NCBI RefSeq assembly: GCF_932276165.1
Contig: NC_064010.1
Location: 5,456,001 to 5,520,000, forward strand
Direction: 5' to 3'
DNA: 64,000 nucleotides
Origin: Plutella xylostella
Taxonomy: Eukaryota > Arthropoda > Insecta > Lepidoptera > Plutellidae
The position numbers and the translations under genes were made by a program. Positions within the stretch are counted from its first letter, which is position 1. Each line of letters opens with the position of its first letter. Below, piece by piece: positions 11,083-22,013 of the stretch. The notes under the pieces were generated by a model. It saw only the letters and a program-made list of their open reading frames with translations. It did not search any database and had not been told where the DNA came from.

Positions 11083-11286
11083 TCTAAACTAATATTATAA
11101 ATGCGAAAGTAACTGTGTCTGTCTGTCTGTCTGTTACTCTTTCACATACAAAACTACTGAACAGATTTGAATGAAATTTCGTACACACATGGTCTAGACC
11201 CTGAGAAAGAACATAGGCTACTTTTTATCCCAGAATTCCCACGGCAAATTTTTTTAAGGCGAAACGAAGCTCGCGGTAATAGCTAG
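11083..11286 (+). mobile_element. Helitron-like element, diverged copy
   Basis: It starts TCTAAACTAATATTATAAAT after an A, keeps a short (GTCT)n run and the ACTACTGAACAGATTTG core, and ends AATAGCTAG. The 3' flank is A instead of T, and several substitutions (GAAACGAAGCTCGCGG) mark it as older than the 29,411 and 46,029 copies. Confidence 0.75.
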
Positions 11287-11413
11287 AATGTATATTTAAA
11301 GTTAGATATAGTTAATACTTTCATATAATATTACAGTTTGTAAGATTAGCCTCAGTCGCTGACTGACCAGCGTATACTTTGATAATTTGATGAATTAAAA
11401 TTTCCTTTTTACT

Positions 11414-11539
11414 GTTGTTGTCTGGACGAGCTTAATTTTAGCTATAAGGCCGCCGATTGTACTATTTACTTTCAGTTTTAAATATATTAGAATTGAATGA
11501 AATGAAGAGTATTTTATCTTATCTTTATCAGTTTATCTT
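11414..11539 (+). repeat. Retroposed LINE/SINE 3' tail
   Basis: GTTGTCTGGACGAGCTTAAT, a stem-loop ending TATAAGGCCGCC and an (ATCTT)-like tail place it in the tail family at 19,380. Confidence 0.6.
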
Positions 11540-11969
11540 ATAAATCGAAGTGGTTTCGTGCATGCATTGTAAGCGACACTTTACACTTCTGACTCTAAGC
11601 CTCGCACCTTAAGGTTGAGATTACAAATGCGTGGTTTTATTACTATAATATTAACCATGCCCTTCACTATACCTTTATGTTTACTGTACAGTAATCTGGT
11701 TTGTCGTTTGCTATAATTCTAGGTACTGGTTATGGTAATGACAGGTCTAGATTTAGTGACGTGGAATGACGCTTGTATCTTAAACTATTCCGCGTTTCAG
11801 CTTTGTCATAAGTATATCGTCGAGATACGTGTCTCATTGTTTACTTTAACACGTTTTTAGACACTAAATGGTATTACATTAATCGATTTACACCTTTTCT
11901 CTGAATGGTGGAGTCATCATGAGATGGCAGAATTTGTAAATGACAAGTATTGTACAGTTACCTACATTA
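11540..11969. other. Nothing recognised
   Basis: No repeat boundaries or credible frames seen. Confidence 0.35.
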
Positions 11970-12198
11970 TACACTCACGGGCAATGAAAAGGTTCCACTG
12001 AGAAATACACCAAATTATTCCTAAACGGGAAAGGCTAGCTTAATGAAGCCTTCTGAAATATTGAAGTACATTTAACAGAATATTACCAACTAAAAACGGT
12101 AATATTTTGTTGACATTTTAAAAGAAATGTGTGAAGAAATTGGGGTTGTTTAGTGTCGACATTTTGTGAGTGGAACTGTTTCATTGCCCGTTAGTGTA
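11970..12198. mobile_element. MITE of the CACTCACGGGCAATGAAA family, inverted relative to 10,546
   Basis: Inverted termini TACACTCACGGGCAATGAAA and TTTCATTGCCCGTTAGTGTA bracket the family interior in the opposite order, with TTCCTAAACGGGAAAGGCTA near the left end. Confidence 0.85.
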
Positions 12199-12270
12199 GT
12201 TGAAAGAATACGTGACAGTAACATAATGCTAATCTGACTGCTCAATCTTATATCACAGTGACATCCCTAA

Positions 12271-12467
12271 GGCTTTGGTCTCCTATTTACGCCGTAGGTC
12301 GCTTCCAGCGTCACGCCGTAGGCCGCGTCACGATGCTCACTATAGAAATGTACTGATGCGGTCTCCCTCACACGCCGACGTTGGCGCGTAGACATAGTGA
12401 GCATCGTGACGCGGCCTACGGCGGTGACACTTGACGCGACCTACGGAGTAAATAAGAGACCCGGGCC
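12271..12467. mobile_element. GC-rich foldback MITE, probably TWA-flanked
   Basis: The two arms pair over most of the element: GCCGTAGGCCGCGTCACG with CGTGACGCGGCCTACGGC, and outside it GGTCTCCTATTTACGCCG with its near complement. TAA precedes it and TTA follows, so a PIF/Harbinger-type target is likely but the flanks are not an exact direct repeat. Confidence 0.7.
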
Positions 12468-13288
12468 TTAGTCCAGATCTAGTGTTTGTCAGAAGAAGGT
12501 CCGAACCTAATAATGTACTTACTTATTTTTATTAACTTTAATTGGTTGCGTATTTTTCCAAGACTGTAAAATACTAATTTAGCTCACTATATTTACGAGT
12601 GAACTAAACATAGCATTACAAAAAACTAAGTTTAAAAAACGGAGGTAACTAATAAATATATAAAGGTTAGGCATTTAATCGAATTAGTATACAGTTTAGC
12701 AAACTAAACACGTCAAAAACTCGTTTAAGATATGTCTATGGAATACATTATAACTACGTTCACGTTGAATTTAGAACACAAAGGAATCTAAGGCATTTGT
12801 TTATTTGCAAATTTTGATTACAGTGTTTTGTTTTTATTGTTCTCTGTCGCATGTCTAGTAACTCCTATCGCCAAACGAGGGTTGATATAAGTTTAACGTG
12901 TCTATCTGTATGTGTGTGTGTTTGAGCACATACCAGAACAAAAGTTCATAGCTTACACACGAGGTACCAAAATGTCGGACTTATCGTTTAAAATGATTTT
13001 TCATTCTTTCGCCCTTTTTTGGAGTCCTTATGCCATTTGTCTTTTTTTATAGTATATGCCTCAGAACACTCATAATTAAAAATTGTTTTTATTCGCATCT
13101 TGGGTGTAGTAAAAACTCTTTTTTCAATAACCCTTTATGGCCTTAGATCGGTTTTTGTTTCTTTGGAAAAAATACAGCACAATACCCATATTTCTTGTAT
13201 AATAATTATTATTGTCATTAACAAACGGGCCCTATCGCGAAGTCAAAACGAAATGACATTTACGAAGTAATTAGTGTCAAATTCGATA
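12468..13288. other. AT-rich intergenic, nothing recognised
   Basis: No credible frame; a short GT run occurs near 12,910. Confidence 0.35.
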
Positions 13289-13345
13289 TACAGGATGTTG
13301 CAAAAAGGGTATACTAAGACGAAACCAGCATTATGCAACGCAGAT
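13289..13345. repeat. Left-end fragment of CAGGGTGTTGC MITE
   Basis: TACAGGATGTTGCAAAAAGG and ATACTAAGACGAAACCAGC match the left arm of 30,236-30,497; the rest is absent. Confidence 0.6.
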
Positions 13346-14137
13346 TTTTTTTTGTATACATTCAATGCATTTTGAATCCGAAAATCATTGTGAATACAAG
13401 TTTGCGATAGGTACAGTTAACTAAAACGGTTTTTCTAGAAACAACATACCAAGTAAAGTTATTAATTATATTATTAATGAGTTATTTTATACTCGGTCTT
13501 AGTGTCTATGTGAAACGTACCGTGACGATTGAACTAATAAATTTTGTGTGCATTTTTTAAGATGAAAACAGAAGGATATTTTTAAGTTTGCGATGATTAA
13601 ATCAATTTCTAAATACTTAATCAAAGCTATGTTATTAATAAAATTTTAAACTAACTAAAATGGATTTAATGTTGATCAACTATTATTTTGATTTATCAGA
13701 TTACTTACTTATTTAGTAGCTTCCTGATTATACAAGTTTAACTTAATCGAAATTAGCTAGTTTCTTATTGTTTTTATATTAATAGTTGTTGCGTAATAAT
13801 TTGGTATATTATTTATATGAATATTATTATGTACGATATTAATAGGTACATAATGCTTACTAAAATAACAATAATAACAACCTGCTTTGTGGCATAATAT
13901 TTGGAACCATTTTAGAAACGAATATAATCAGGTTTTTAGGAAATAACTAATATCTAAATAACATCATAACATTAAGTATGTATTTTAATGAAAGTTTTAT
14001 TTCTATGTTATTGGCAGTATAAATCAGAATGTCATCGCATCTTAACAAAAAATCTATAGCAAAAAAAAGAAGAAAGTTATCCAAATAAAAGTAGGATACA
14101 AAATAGTATACAACACGGTTAAAGAAAAAAAACTCAC
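13346..14137. other. AT-rich DNA; possible intron of the 14.1-kb exon
   Basis: Very AT-rich with no credible frame. If the exon at 14,138-14,399 is real, this is the start of its first intron. I could not identify a downstream exon. Confidence 0.35.
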
Positions 14138-14399
14138 ATGTAGGTTGCCTGGCCACCTGTCCTTTTCGCCTCCTTTCGAACAGCCTATTAATAATGGCGT
14201 CTTTTCTATCACTAAAATCGAGATCATCGTTGAATTTATTATTCAGTCCTTCACATTCTGTGAAATTTGCCTCAAAAGTCGATGTATCACAGTCTTTTTT
14301 CAATTTATTAGATAATTCTCTCATTTCTCGATCTGCCGTGTTGACAGATGAGTACCTCCTTCCCGCCACATTATTCCAAATTTGAACAAACTCCTTCAT
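14138..14399 (-). CDS. Candidate first coding exon of an unrecognised host gene
   Basis: On the minus strand an ATG in the context AAAAATGA opens 87 codons plus one base, then meets a consensus splice donor, GTGAGT, at 14,137-14,132. The peptide is hydrophilic and charged. It begins MKEFVQIWNNVAGRRYSSVN, has an ELSNKLKKD stretch near residues 29-37 and a basic FERRRKGQVARQ end near 74-85. There is no signal peptide or membrane segment. Past the donor the frame turns into AT-driven Phe/Tyr-rich sequence, as expected of intron. I do not recognise the family. No second exon was found in the window, so this could be a retained gene fragment. The start was chosen because it is the first ATG after an in-frame stop. 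Confidence 0.45.
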
Positions 14400-15545
14400 T
14401 TTTTCTTTTTAAAAGCAAAACGTTCGTACACTTCCACAAATTCACGTGCTATAAAAACTTCTTGTCAACAATAGTTGATAGTTAGTTATTCCGTAATAGG
14501 ATTTTAATTGATACCAGTTCAAGCATCCGTGTTGCGTCAATGAAATTAAAATATTATCGCGATTGAGGTTTCATAACGCACTTTCAATATCAATGTCACA
14601 TAGACAACAGTATGTGGATTAAACACTTTTTTCCGCAATCGATTCTGCGGACACAGCACTTCAAGTTCTATTGTTTATAAACACAGTCTGTCCATTAAAC
14701 TAAAACTACCGTCTCCTCACGTGCCGGTAACACATTATAACAACTGAAAACTATTGTTTATAAAAACACTATTTTCTCCACACAACTGATCAATCACAGT
14801 CCAGAAATTTTCCCGAAAAAAAAAACAAACTATAAAACGCGCGGGAATTGTGACAGATTCGAACGTCGAATTAAGACTGCGTTCGAATTAATTAGTCCAG
14901 TTCAGGTCACAGTCACACTCATGCACAGTTTTAAATTTTTATTGGCCGATTGTTGTGATCAGCTGTCCGGCATATAATGGTATCGGTCACTACTGTACTG
15001 TAGCTTATATATAAAATTTCGCATGGAGAGGCGTACTACGCGCGGCTGTGTGTGTGTGAGTGTGTCCGCACACGGAACGGGTTTGAAAATATTAGTATAC
15101 AGCCTCATTCGTTCTAGAAAGATTCGCTGCGCGTCCTTTTTCCGAGGGTTCAGAGGTTGGGGGAATGTTAAGAAATTGTTTTCAGGGTTGTAGAAAATGT
15201 TAAGCTGAGGTGACATCTTTATTGCTTTATTGGTGGCATTGCCCCGTGGCCTGAAGAGGTCGTGTTGTGGATTTGCATTTGCTGGTGCGGAGTTCGAATT
15301 CACGGTCAAGATCTGTTTAGTCGTTTTTTTAATTCCATATAGGTATATTGACATAGTATAATATCTATAATATCTATACTTAGCGTGTTGATGACATGTC
15401 ATGACAAAAGTTTACCATGGGCGTGGTGGGGTGAAAGGATTAGTAAGATTAGTTGTCAGTTGATGACTTTCCAGGGTACGCCAGACGTTTATACGAGACT
15501 TGGGGTGGCTTTATTTGAACTTTTAAGGCAATAAAATGTGCCGTA
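14400..15545. other. Repeat-poor DNA upstream of the candidate exon
   Basis: This stretch shows few interspersed repeats and lies upstream of the minus-strand exon, so it could hold its 5' UTR and promoter. It has CACGTG hexamers at about 14,443 and 14,718 and TATAAA-like words, but nothing decisive. A minus-strand frame at 14,959-15,402 (147 codons) includes MSPQLNIFYNPENNFLTFPQ; I do not recognise it and cannot tell a coding exon from repeat-derived sequence. A GT-rich run lies near 15,047. Confidence 0.35.
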
Positions 15546-15692
15546 TACCCTTACAAGCAATGAATAAGATCCACTTACAAAATTTCGACAATATTAGTTT
15601 GACCCAAAAATAATCATTAATCTATTCTTTTCCGTTAAGGTGTAGGCAATTTTGTGCTATGTCACTAGACTTTATGATTGCCCGTTAGTTCA
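15546..15692. repeat. Degenerate CACTCACGGGCAATGAAA-family MITE
   Basis: Traces of both ends (CAAGCAATGAATAAGATCCA and TTGATTGCCCGTTAG-like) and of the interior TCTTTTCCGTT are visible, with large deletions. Confidence 0.5.
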
Positions 15693-16263
15693 TTTTGATT
15701 TCCAAAAAAATGCAATTTTTGATTGATTATGGGATCGTAGTAATAATGTACTTTACTCGTAGTTAACGTGCTTGTACACTTTAGAAAAGCCCGTGCTGAA
15801 TTGTGAAAGTTCGGTTTTCTCAAAAACATGTTAAGCCAATCGATTGACGTCACGTTTAATCTGACCAAGTAATGAGTAGTAACGACCTCTGAAAAGTAGC
15901 TGTGGGGTTACCACCACCGAACATTAGCAAATAACAATCGTTATTAAGCAGTGTCGCTCGCTTGTGAAATCTGACGTAACTTGTATGGATCTGACAGATG
16001 TATGGAGTTGACAGTCGAGCAGGTAGCTGGTAGACATAGGATGAGGAAGGCTGAGGACGGGATATGGCGCTTCCAAAGACATGTTTATTACCAGTTTAAC
16101 GTAATTGTACTACTTATTAATTAACTAATATACATTAATTGTATATTATACAACCACTAATAGTGTAACAATAGAAATTAACTAACAAGGAAAAATATTA
16201 ATTTTACCCCTCTGTTGTTAAAAATAATGACTCCTTTCATTCAACTCAATTATTTATTTATTT

Positions 16264-16522
16264 ACGACCGAATGGCGTAGTGGTTAGTGACCCTGACTGC
16301 TATGCCGAAGGTCTCGGGTTCGATTCCCGGCTGGGGCAGATATTTGTTTAAAGACAGATATTTGTACTCGGGTCTTGGATGTTGATATTTATATTTAGTA
16401 TGTATCTATCTATTTATTTGTGTAGATATATCAGCTGTCCGACACCCATAACACAGGTTCTGCCTAGTTTGGGGTCGGATGGCCGTGTGTGAGATGTCCC
16501 CACATATTATTATTTATATTTA
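16264..16522 (+). mobile_element. tRNA-derived SINE, head 1 + body X, private to copy A
   Basis: The A box is in GGCGTAGTGGTTAGTGACC and the B box is GGTTCGATTCC. The body matches 7,303-7,567 and it ends in an ATT-rich tail. Copy B has the empty site near 41,255-41,270 within a (TTTA)n run, so the SINE arrived after the duplication. The exact target repeat is blurred by the simple sequence. Confidence 0.9.
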
Positions 16523-16681
16523 TTAGCACAACAGAAAAATCTTAAATATATAATTAACATTTTGACCCGAAACCTAAAAGGTTTATTTGTGTCAGTCTGG
16601 CGTTTAACATCTAAAGTTGTAAATCTACTAGGAGTATAAAGTATTTCACTTCTACATCTTCATTAAATAACTATTTTAGGG

Positions 16682-16775
16682 TATACAGGATGTTGCGAAA
16701 AAAATAAATCCGAATCTATTTTGAACTACGACTTATGGAATTCGCGAAAAAAACTACTACTACCCATAATTAAAG
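16682..16775. repeat. Fragment of CAGGGTGTTGC MITE
   Basis: TATACAGGATGTTGCGAAAA and GGAATTCGCGAAAAAAAC recall the family's left arm. The same fragment is present in copy B (about 41,973-42,060), so it predates the duplication. Confidence 0.55.
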
Positions 16776-17039
16776 CCAAGCCAAGTCTCGCACAGACCCG
16801 CAAATATACACAAAGTATAACCCCTCCTTTTTTCCGTTGACGTCTCCCTTCTAGTGCAATAAACCTCAACGGCGCAATGTCAAGGAATTACCCACAAGTC
16901 TAGAAAAACTAGATCCAGTGCCCGTACCGCTATCTATATTACATCTTATACGTTGTGTTTATGAAGTGTTTTTGTACGAACCACCAGCATCATATATTAT
17001 TTTCATGTAAGGTTCCTATTTGTTTAGAATAACGTTATG

Positions 17040-17280
17040 AACAAATAAGCTGAAGTGGCAGTGGGCTGGTAATATCTGCTGAAGAACCGATAACCGTTCG
17101 GGTAGACGAGTTCTCGGGTGGAGACCACGAACAGGCAAACGCAGCGTGGGTCGCCCTCCTGCCCGCGGGACTGACGACCTTAGGCGGGTGGCGGGTAGTG
17201 GTTGGATGAGGAAGGCCGAGGACCGAGTGTTGTGGCGCTCGTTGGGAGAGGCCAATGTCCAGCAGTGGATGATTATTGGC
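17040..17280 (+). pseudogene. LINE ORF2 C-terminal remnant
   Basis: The plus-strand translation runs LKWQWAGNIC, then after a stop RTDNRSGRRVLGWRPRTGKR, then a tail ending RKAEDRVLWRSLGEANVQQW and a stop, followed by GATGATGATG. This is the typical C-terminus of an endonuclease-type LINE. An in-frame TGA interrupts it. Copy B (42,316-42,550) has CGA at that position but lacks about 21 bp downstream, so the two paralogues decayed independently. Confidence 0.75.
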
Positions 17281-17635
17281 TGATGATGATGGACTGTCGA
17301 TTTCTGGACATCACTACTTCAGTATTCAAACTATGAACACAGACATAATATTTGGCCTTTAAATTATTATAAAACAGCTTAAAATGCAGAAGCATGCATA
17401 GACAACGACTTAAACATGTTCCGTGTCAGTTTTGGCCTATTTTATATGCGTAATGTATTCACATAATTATGTAATTTAATAGTTTTTATTTAGATGTTCT
17501 TGTTAGCCTGGCTAACATTGTTCCTAAACTAGGGTTCGTAGCTCACCATTTTCTAATAGGCATCCTGGGCAGTTAATTAATCTGACTGAATAAGACTGTT
17601 TAGTCTTTTTTTACTACTGTGATAAACGATCCCTC

Positions 17636-17770
17636 TGCCGCTACACAGGTTCGTTATCGACGTAGATAAACGTCACTATATCGAGATTCACCATAAATAT
17701 GGCGCTGTAATTTGTGGAACCCGCATTAAACGAGTTTATCGACGTCGATAACGAACCCGTGCAGCGACTG
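17636..17770. mobile_element. Palindromic MITE (GGTTCGTTATCGACG family)
   Basis: GGTTCGTTATCGACGTAGAT is mirrored by ATCGACGTCGATAACGAACC, with a central GGCGCTGTAATTTGTGG. It is present in both duplication copies (B: 42,896-43,030), so it is older than the duplication. Confidence 0.75.
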
Positions 17771-17814
17771 CATGTCTAGTGTCATCATTTACTGCTTGAC
17801 ACAACCCTCTTCTG

Positions 17815-17950
17815 AGGCGCACCACAACACTATGTCCTCGGCCTTCCTCATCCAGCCACTACCGTAATCATCTACCTGTCTGAGGTCGTCATCCAGCTGG
17901 CCGTAGGGCGTCCCACCGTATACTTGGCTGTAGGTCTGTCTGACCTACAT
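17815..17950 (-). pseudogene. LINE ORF2 C-terminal remnant, minus strand
   Basis: The minus strand retains GGATGAGGAAGGCCGAGGAC and GTGTTGTGGTGCGCC, the C-terminal coding signature of the same LINE family as 17,040. The counterpart in B is 43,075-43,190. Confidence 0.55.
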
Positions 17951-18207
17951 AGCTGTAAATATCTCATATATCGATAGTAAGCGTAAAAACGATTAATCAA
18001 AAATTTCGTTCGCAATTCAAAAATATAATTTACTTCCTTTTCATTCAGCAAAAGTGAAAAAATCGGAACAAAATAACTGTAGGTCATATCCTTGTTCAAG
18101 GTTTCCCAAAAATTATAAATAAACAGCAGTCAATTTTTATTTAAAATATAGGTCATGATTGCTTTATTTTAATCTTCTACACTTAATGATTTGAATTGCT
18201 TTACTGA

Positions 18208-18300
18208 GTTGCCTGGAAGAATTATATTTTAGTTATAAGGCCGTTTATTGTATTATGTTCTAGTTATATGTAAGACCGAATATTTTCTTGAGTGTAGTAC
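18208..18300 (+). repeat. Retroposed LINE/SINE 3' tail
   Basis: GAGTTGCCTGGAAGAATTAT then TTATAAGGCCGTTTATTG matches the shared tail. It also occurs in copy B at about 43,468-43,560. Confidence 0.55.
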
Positions 18301-18395
18301 CTCTTTGTAAGCTAAGTAAATATTATTATGTAAAATATAATTATTCATACTGCTACTAAAGTTTTTTTATTATGTAGAAGTCATGAAAGACATGA

Positions 18396-18655
18396 AAATA
18401 TCACAAACACGGCCATCCGACCCCAAACTAGGCAGAGCCTGTAATATGGGTATGGGACATTTGATATATCTACACAGATATGTATACACAGAAGTATGAA
18501 GAAGATGACTATCGACAAATAATTGTAAAATTTTACGTCGATTAAACCATTTGAATTTGAATTTGAAGTATTAACAACCAAAACCTGAGTACAAATATCA
18601 GTATTTAAACAAATATCTGCCCCGGCAGGGAATCGAACCCGGGACACATGAAATA
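18396..18655 (-). mobile_element. tRNA-derived SINE (body X) split by a 67-bp retroposed tail
   Basis: On the minus strand the B box GGTTCGATTCCC and body X are present; the A-box half of the head is lost. Within it, 18,498-18,564 is an insert ending TTGAATTTGAATTT that is flanked by perfect 7-bp repeats GAAGTAT (18,491-18,497 and 18,565-18,571). Copy B (43,672-43,850) has the same SINE without the insert. Confidence 0.8.
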
Positions 18656-18902
18656 AATACATCCTAGGTGCAGGCAAAATACTAGCAAGTAAACGTAAAT
18701 CAAGCATTTCAAAAGCGAACCTAAAACGAATCTTGATACTTATCAGATCCCTAGAGGACTTAGATAATTCTAGATTTTGTAAGATATAACAATGAATTTA
18801 CCACCTTTTCGTAACGAAAACTCGGACCTATCATTACAGGTTGTCTATTCTTAGGGTTTCAAAAGACCCTTTTACATCCAAAATATTGCAAAAACTTTAA
18901 TA

Positions 18903-19031
18903 AAGCCATCGACAAGGTATTCCGTTATTACTTCAATATTGCAAACTGCGTCATTAAACTAGTAACATTTTCCGTTTAAGAGTAATTTGGTGTTTTTCTT
19001 ACTGGATTTTTTTCATTGCTTGTGAGTGTAT
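18903..19031. repeat. Half MITE of the CACTCACGGGCAATGAAA family
   Basis: TTGCAAACTGCGTCATTAAA, TTTTCCGTTTAAGAGTAATT and the terminus TTTCATTGCTTGTGAGTGTA are kept; the other end is missing. In copy B the same half-MITE is split by the element at 44,185-44,728. Confidence 0.7.
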
Positions 19032-19242
19032 AATTAAATAATTTAGATCTTTCACCTATTTGTAAATCTGAATGTAAACATATTAAACAATAATAATATA
19101 CGTTCACACACTGACTTATTATCGCATGATCGGCGTTTGGCAAGAACAAAATAAATCAAAATTAAATTGGTTTTGCAAAAGTAGGGTTAGCAAACATTGA
19201 AAAAGGGCATAGGTTTATTGCTTACATGTCAGTAACATATTT

Positions 19243-19512
19243 TATTATATTATTATGATGCTAGGTATATAAATTATGTATGTAAATATATTGTAGGTAG
19301 TATGTTTTGGTATATTAAATATTTATGGTATATTCTTTATTCCTGCTACACTTTACCCTTTACATCTAAATATCCTTCCACCCAAAGGTTGTCTGGAAGA
19401 AATCGCTTTTAGCGATAAGACCGCCATTTGTACATATGTGTTAGATTAAGTTTTGTATTGTTGTCCATATTTTTGTGTGCAAATAAAGAATATCTTATCT
19501 TATCTTATCTTT
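19243..19512 (+). mobile_element. Retroposed LINE/SINE 3' fragment, private to copy A
   Basis: The fragment carries GGTTGTCTGGAAGAAATCGC, the stem-loop CGCTTTTAGCG, then GATAAGACCGCC, CAAATAAAG and an (ATCTT)n tail. Copy B reads straight through (about 44,950-44,965), so the 270 bp arrived after the duplication. It is 5'-truncated relative to any parent LINE. Confidence 0.8.
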
Positions 19513-20029
19513 ACTCACAGACGTAATAAGCCACTTTCAAATTGGCTAGCTAATAGTGTAGGAAACTAATCGAAGGAAGAAACTTTCAGCATTAAAAAGA
19601 TTTTTTCGGAAAACGCAGTATAAATCATAATATACTTTAAAAAAAACTAAAATTAATTAATATTTCTGTACATTAAAAAAATCTCATACAAAAGACATCA
19701 ACGGGGTGCCTAAACTTCCAAAAATTGCATAATTATTTATATATCTTAGGTAATTGATAAGTGCAAATTTCAAGTCGAATAAAATCTTGTGTTTCACAAA
19801 TTGTATGTTTTAACAAATGTTCCTGGGACTCAAACCTGGGACGCTCGGCACAAAAGGACTATTAACCACTGCAGCATCCGATAGTCTATAAACACTTCAA
19901 CGATATTTCTGTTTGCAAACCCCGGCTAGAACATAAACATAAATATAATCATTGACGAGTATTGTAGTTTGAAAATAAAGCAATGTTCTCTCACTTAGAT
20001 TAACAATGTACGAACAAGATGGAGTGTTA

Positions 20030-20176
20030 CCCCCTTATTCATAGAAAAGTTACAATACGTTTTAACTAATAAACTGTTTTGTCCCTCTCTGTCAAAGAAC
20101 AAATTGTACTTTGTCGGAGAGGGACAAAACAGTTTATTAGTTAAAACGTTCTGTAACTTCTCTATGAATAAGGGGG
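20030..20176. mobile_element. Palindromic MITE CCCCCTTATTCATAGA, private to copy A
   Basis: The left arm CCCCCTTATTCATAGAAAAG and AACTAATAAACTGTTTTGTC are mirrored almost perfectly on the right. The element follows TTA and is followed by TTT. Copy B has only TTA at the matching site (about 45,441), which fits a PIF/Harbinger-type 3-bp target with one later change. Confidence 0.85.
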
Positions 20177-20810
20177 TTTGTGTAAAATATACGTCTTGAC
20201 AAATACCCACCCCAACTCTACCATTAAGCTCTTATTTGGAATTAGTTCGTTCAGATCTTCTGATTTGTGACCATACAATGGTACAATGGTTGTCACTGAA
20301 CTTACTGAAAGAGAATTACAAATTTATTATTTGCAATCAAGAATTTAATAATAATAGCTTAAACCGGTTTGACAGTAAAGAAAATGCGGACAGTTTTTTT
20401 GTATTTTTTTTGTATGTGACACACAATCTCTTTCGAATATTGTAAATCTAAGTTGTCTCGGTTCTGTTTGCAGGTGCGATGGGCGGGGCCTTATTTGGCG
20501 GGGTTGAAATTTGATCGATACTTTATTATTACAGGTAAAATCAAATTATAGATGGGCGTCGTACATTTTGTATGGAATTTTGTACTTAATCTACGATTAA
20601 AAATATTTAAAAATGATGCTTGTTCATAAAAACTTTGTTGGTCATCGGACTTTTTACTATGAACTAGATAGGTATTCATAAAAATAATATGAATTTCGGG
20701 GTGTGAGAACTTTTTATGAAACACCTTTCAGTATAGATATTTTTTTATAAATAAAGCATATTCAGCATAATCTAAGCTTTTCGTAGTTAGGCCTATTTTA
20801 TATTTAAACC

Positions 20811-21317
20811 AGCTGTTCCCGCGCGCTTCGCTTCGCCTTAAAAAGTTTTCCCGTGGGAATTCCGGGATAAAAAGTAGCCTATGTTATAAGTAGTTAGGTA
20901 GTAGGTACACCGCCCTCAAATTTTCTTTAGTTTTATTTCTTCATGTTTAAGGTTACCTGTAAGAGATCGCTCTAAGCGATAAGGTCGCCTATTGTTCATT
21001 GTTCCTAGTTTATAAGTTTTTTTTTTTATATTTTAATTTGTGGTGTTCAATAAAGATATATTCTATTCTATTCTATTCTATTCTATGTTCTTTCCCAGGG
21101 TCTGGACCGTATGTATACCAAATTTCATTCAAATCCGTTCAGTAGTTTTGGCGTGAAAGAGTAACAGACAGACAGACAGACAGACAGACACAGTTACTTT
21201 CGCATTTATAATATTAGTTAGGATTTCATTCAAATCCGTTCAGTAGTTTTGGCGTGAAAGAGTAACAGACAGACAGACAGACACAGTTACTTTCGCATTT
21301 ATAATATTAATATAGGA
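20811..21317 (-). mobile_element. Helitron-like element, private to copy A, with nested insertion
   Basis: The plus strand starts AGCTGTTCCCGCGCGC and ends ATTAATATAGGA. The 5' half of the element, including the (CAGA)n microsatellite, occurs twice (from about 21,117 and about 21,222). Copy B has the empty site AAATCTGGGCGGG at about 46,309, so insertion fell between A and T without target duplication. A separate retroposed fragment interrupts it at 20,886-21,082. Confidence 0.85.
20886..21082 (+). mobile_element. Retroposed LINE/SINE tail nested in the Helitron-like copy
   Basis: The insert contains GGTTACCTGTAAGAGATCGC, the stem-loop ending GCGATAAGG, then CAATAAAG and an (ATTCT)n tail. 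Direct repeats CTATGTT flank it at 20,879-20,885 and 21,083-21,089, and the undisturbed family sequence CCTATGTTCTTTCCC shows the empty target. Confidence 0.85.
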
Positions 21318-21503
21318 TGTGGGCGGGTATTATTCTCTCACAAATCATAACAATTAGTTCGATTCTAACAAAGTGTCGTGTCCTTGATCGAAAACGTAAA
21401 TTTCTGCATACATTACAATAGCGTTTAGGTTATATCGTGTTATATATTGAGATATAAACCCGTATTATTGTCGCTTCCGGGATTTGACTCATTGCATTAT
21501 ACA

Positions 21504-21764
21504 AAAACACACACACGCACTCACGCCTTGTACTAAAGTACTCCCTTGCGGGGTAGGCAGAGGTGCATTGCTGCACCCACTTTTCGGCAGAGTGTTATGT
21601 TAGTCCCAATATAATAGGAGGCGGGCCTATTGCCATTTTACGGGCACATCCAAGACCCGAGAACAAATATCTGTGTTTAAACAAATATCTGCCCCAGCCG
21701 GGAATCGAACCCGGGACCATCGGCTCAGTAGTCAGGTCACTAACCACTACGCCATTCGGTCGTC
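21504..21764 (-). mobile_element. tRNA-derived SINE, head 1 + body Y, private to copy A
   Basis: The minus-strand head (TGGCGTAGTGGTTAGTGACC, GGTTCGATTCCC) joins body Y as at 2,421. TTATACA occurs at 21,497-21,503 and 21,780-21,786. Copy B reads CATTATACAGGGTG uninterrupted (about 46,490), which is the empty site. Fifteen extra bases sit between the head and the right repeat. The plus-strand frame at 21,563-21,772 is antisense SINE. Confidence 0.9.
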
Positions 21765-21784
21765 AGCCATAAAATATTCTTATA

Positions 21785-22013
21785 CAGGGTGTTGCAAAAT
21801 TTGTACGTAAGCCGAAAGGGTGTAGTGACCCAAGGGATTATTGTGAATAACTTTAAAAAAATCCACTCCCCATAATACATTGATACGTGACCTTTAAAGT
21901 TTTTAAATAGAGAAAAAAGCTGTAGAGAAACATCTTAGAACAAAGTTTGTTTAGAATGGCCTCTAGAGTCAACTACCTTTTCGGTGTACTACAGACACTA
22001 TTGCAACACTCTG
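21785..22013. mobile_element. MITE of CAGGGTGTTGC group, shared by both copies
   Basis: It begins CAGGGTGTTGCAAAATTTG after TA and ends GCAACACTCTG before TA. Its interior differs from 30,236 but the ends and the AGCCGAAAGGG block are the same group. The counterpart is 46,498-46,695. Confidence 0.75.

Noticed and set aside
14959..15402. 147-codon minus-strand frame as a gene
   Set aside because: Part of it (MSPQLNIFYNPENNFLTFPQ) reads like coding sequence, but the rest is low-complexity and I could not identify a family or splice structure. Left as unexplained.
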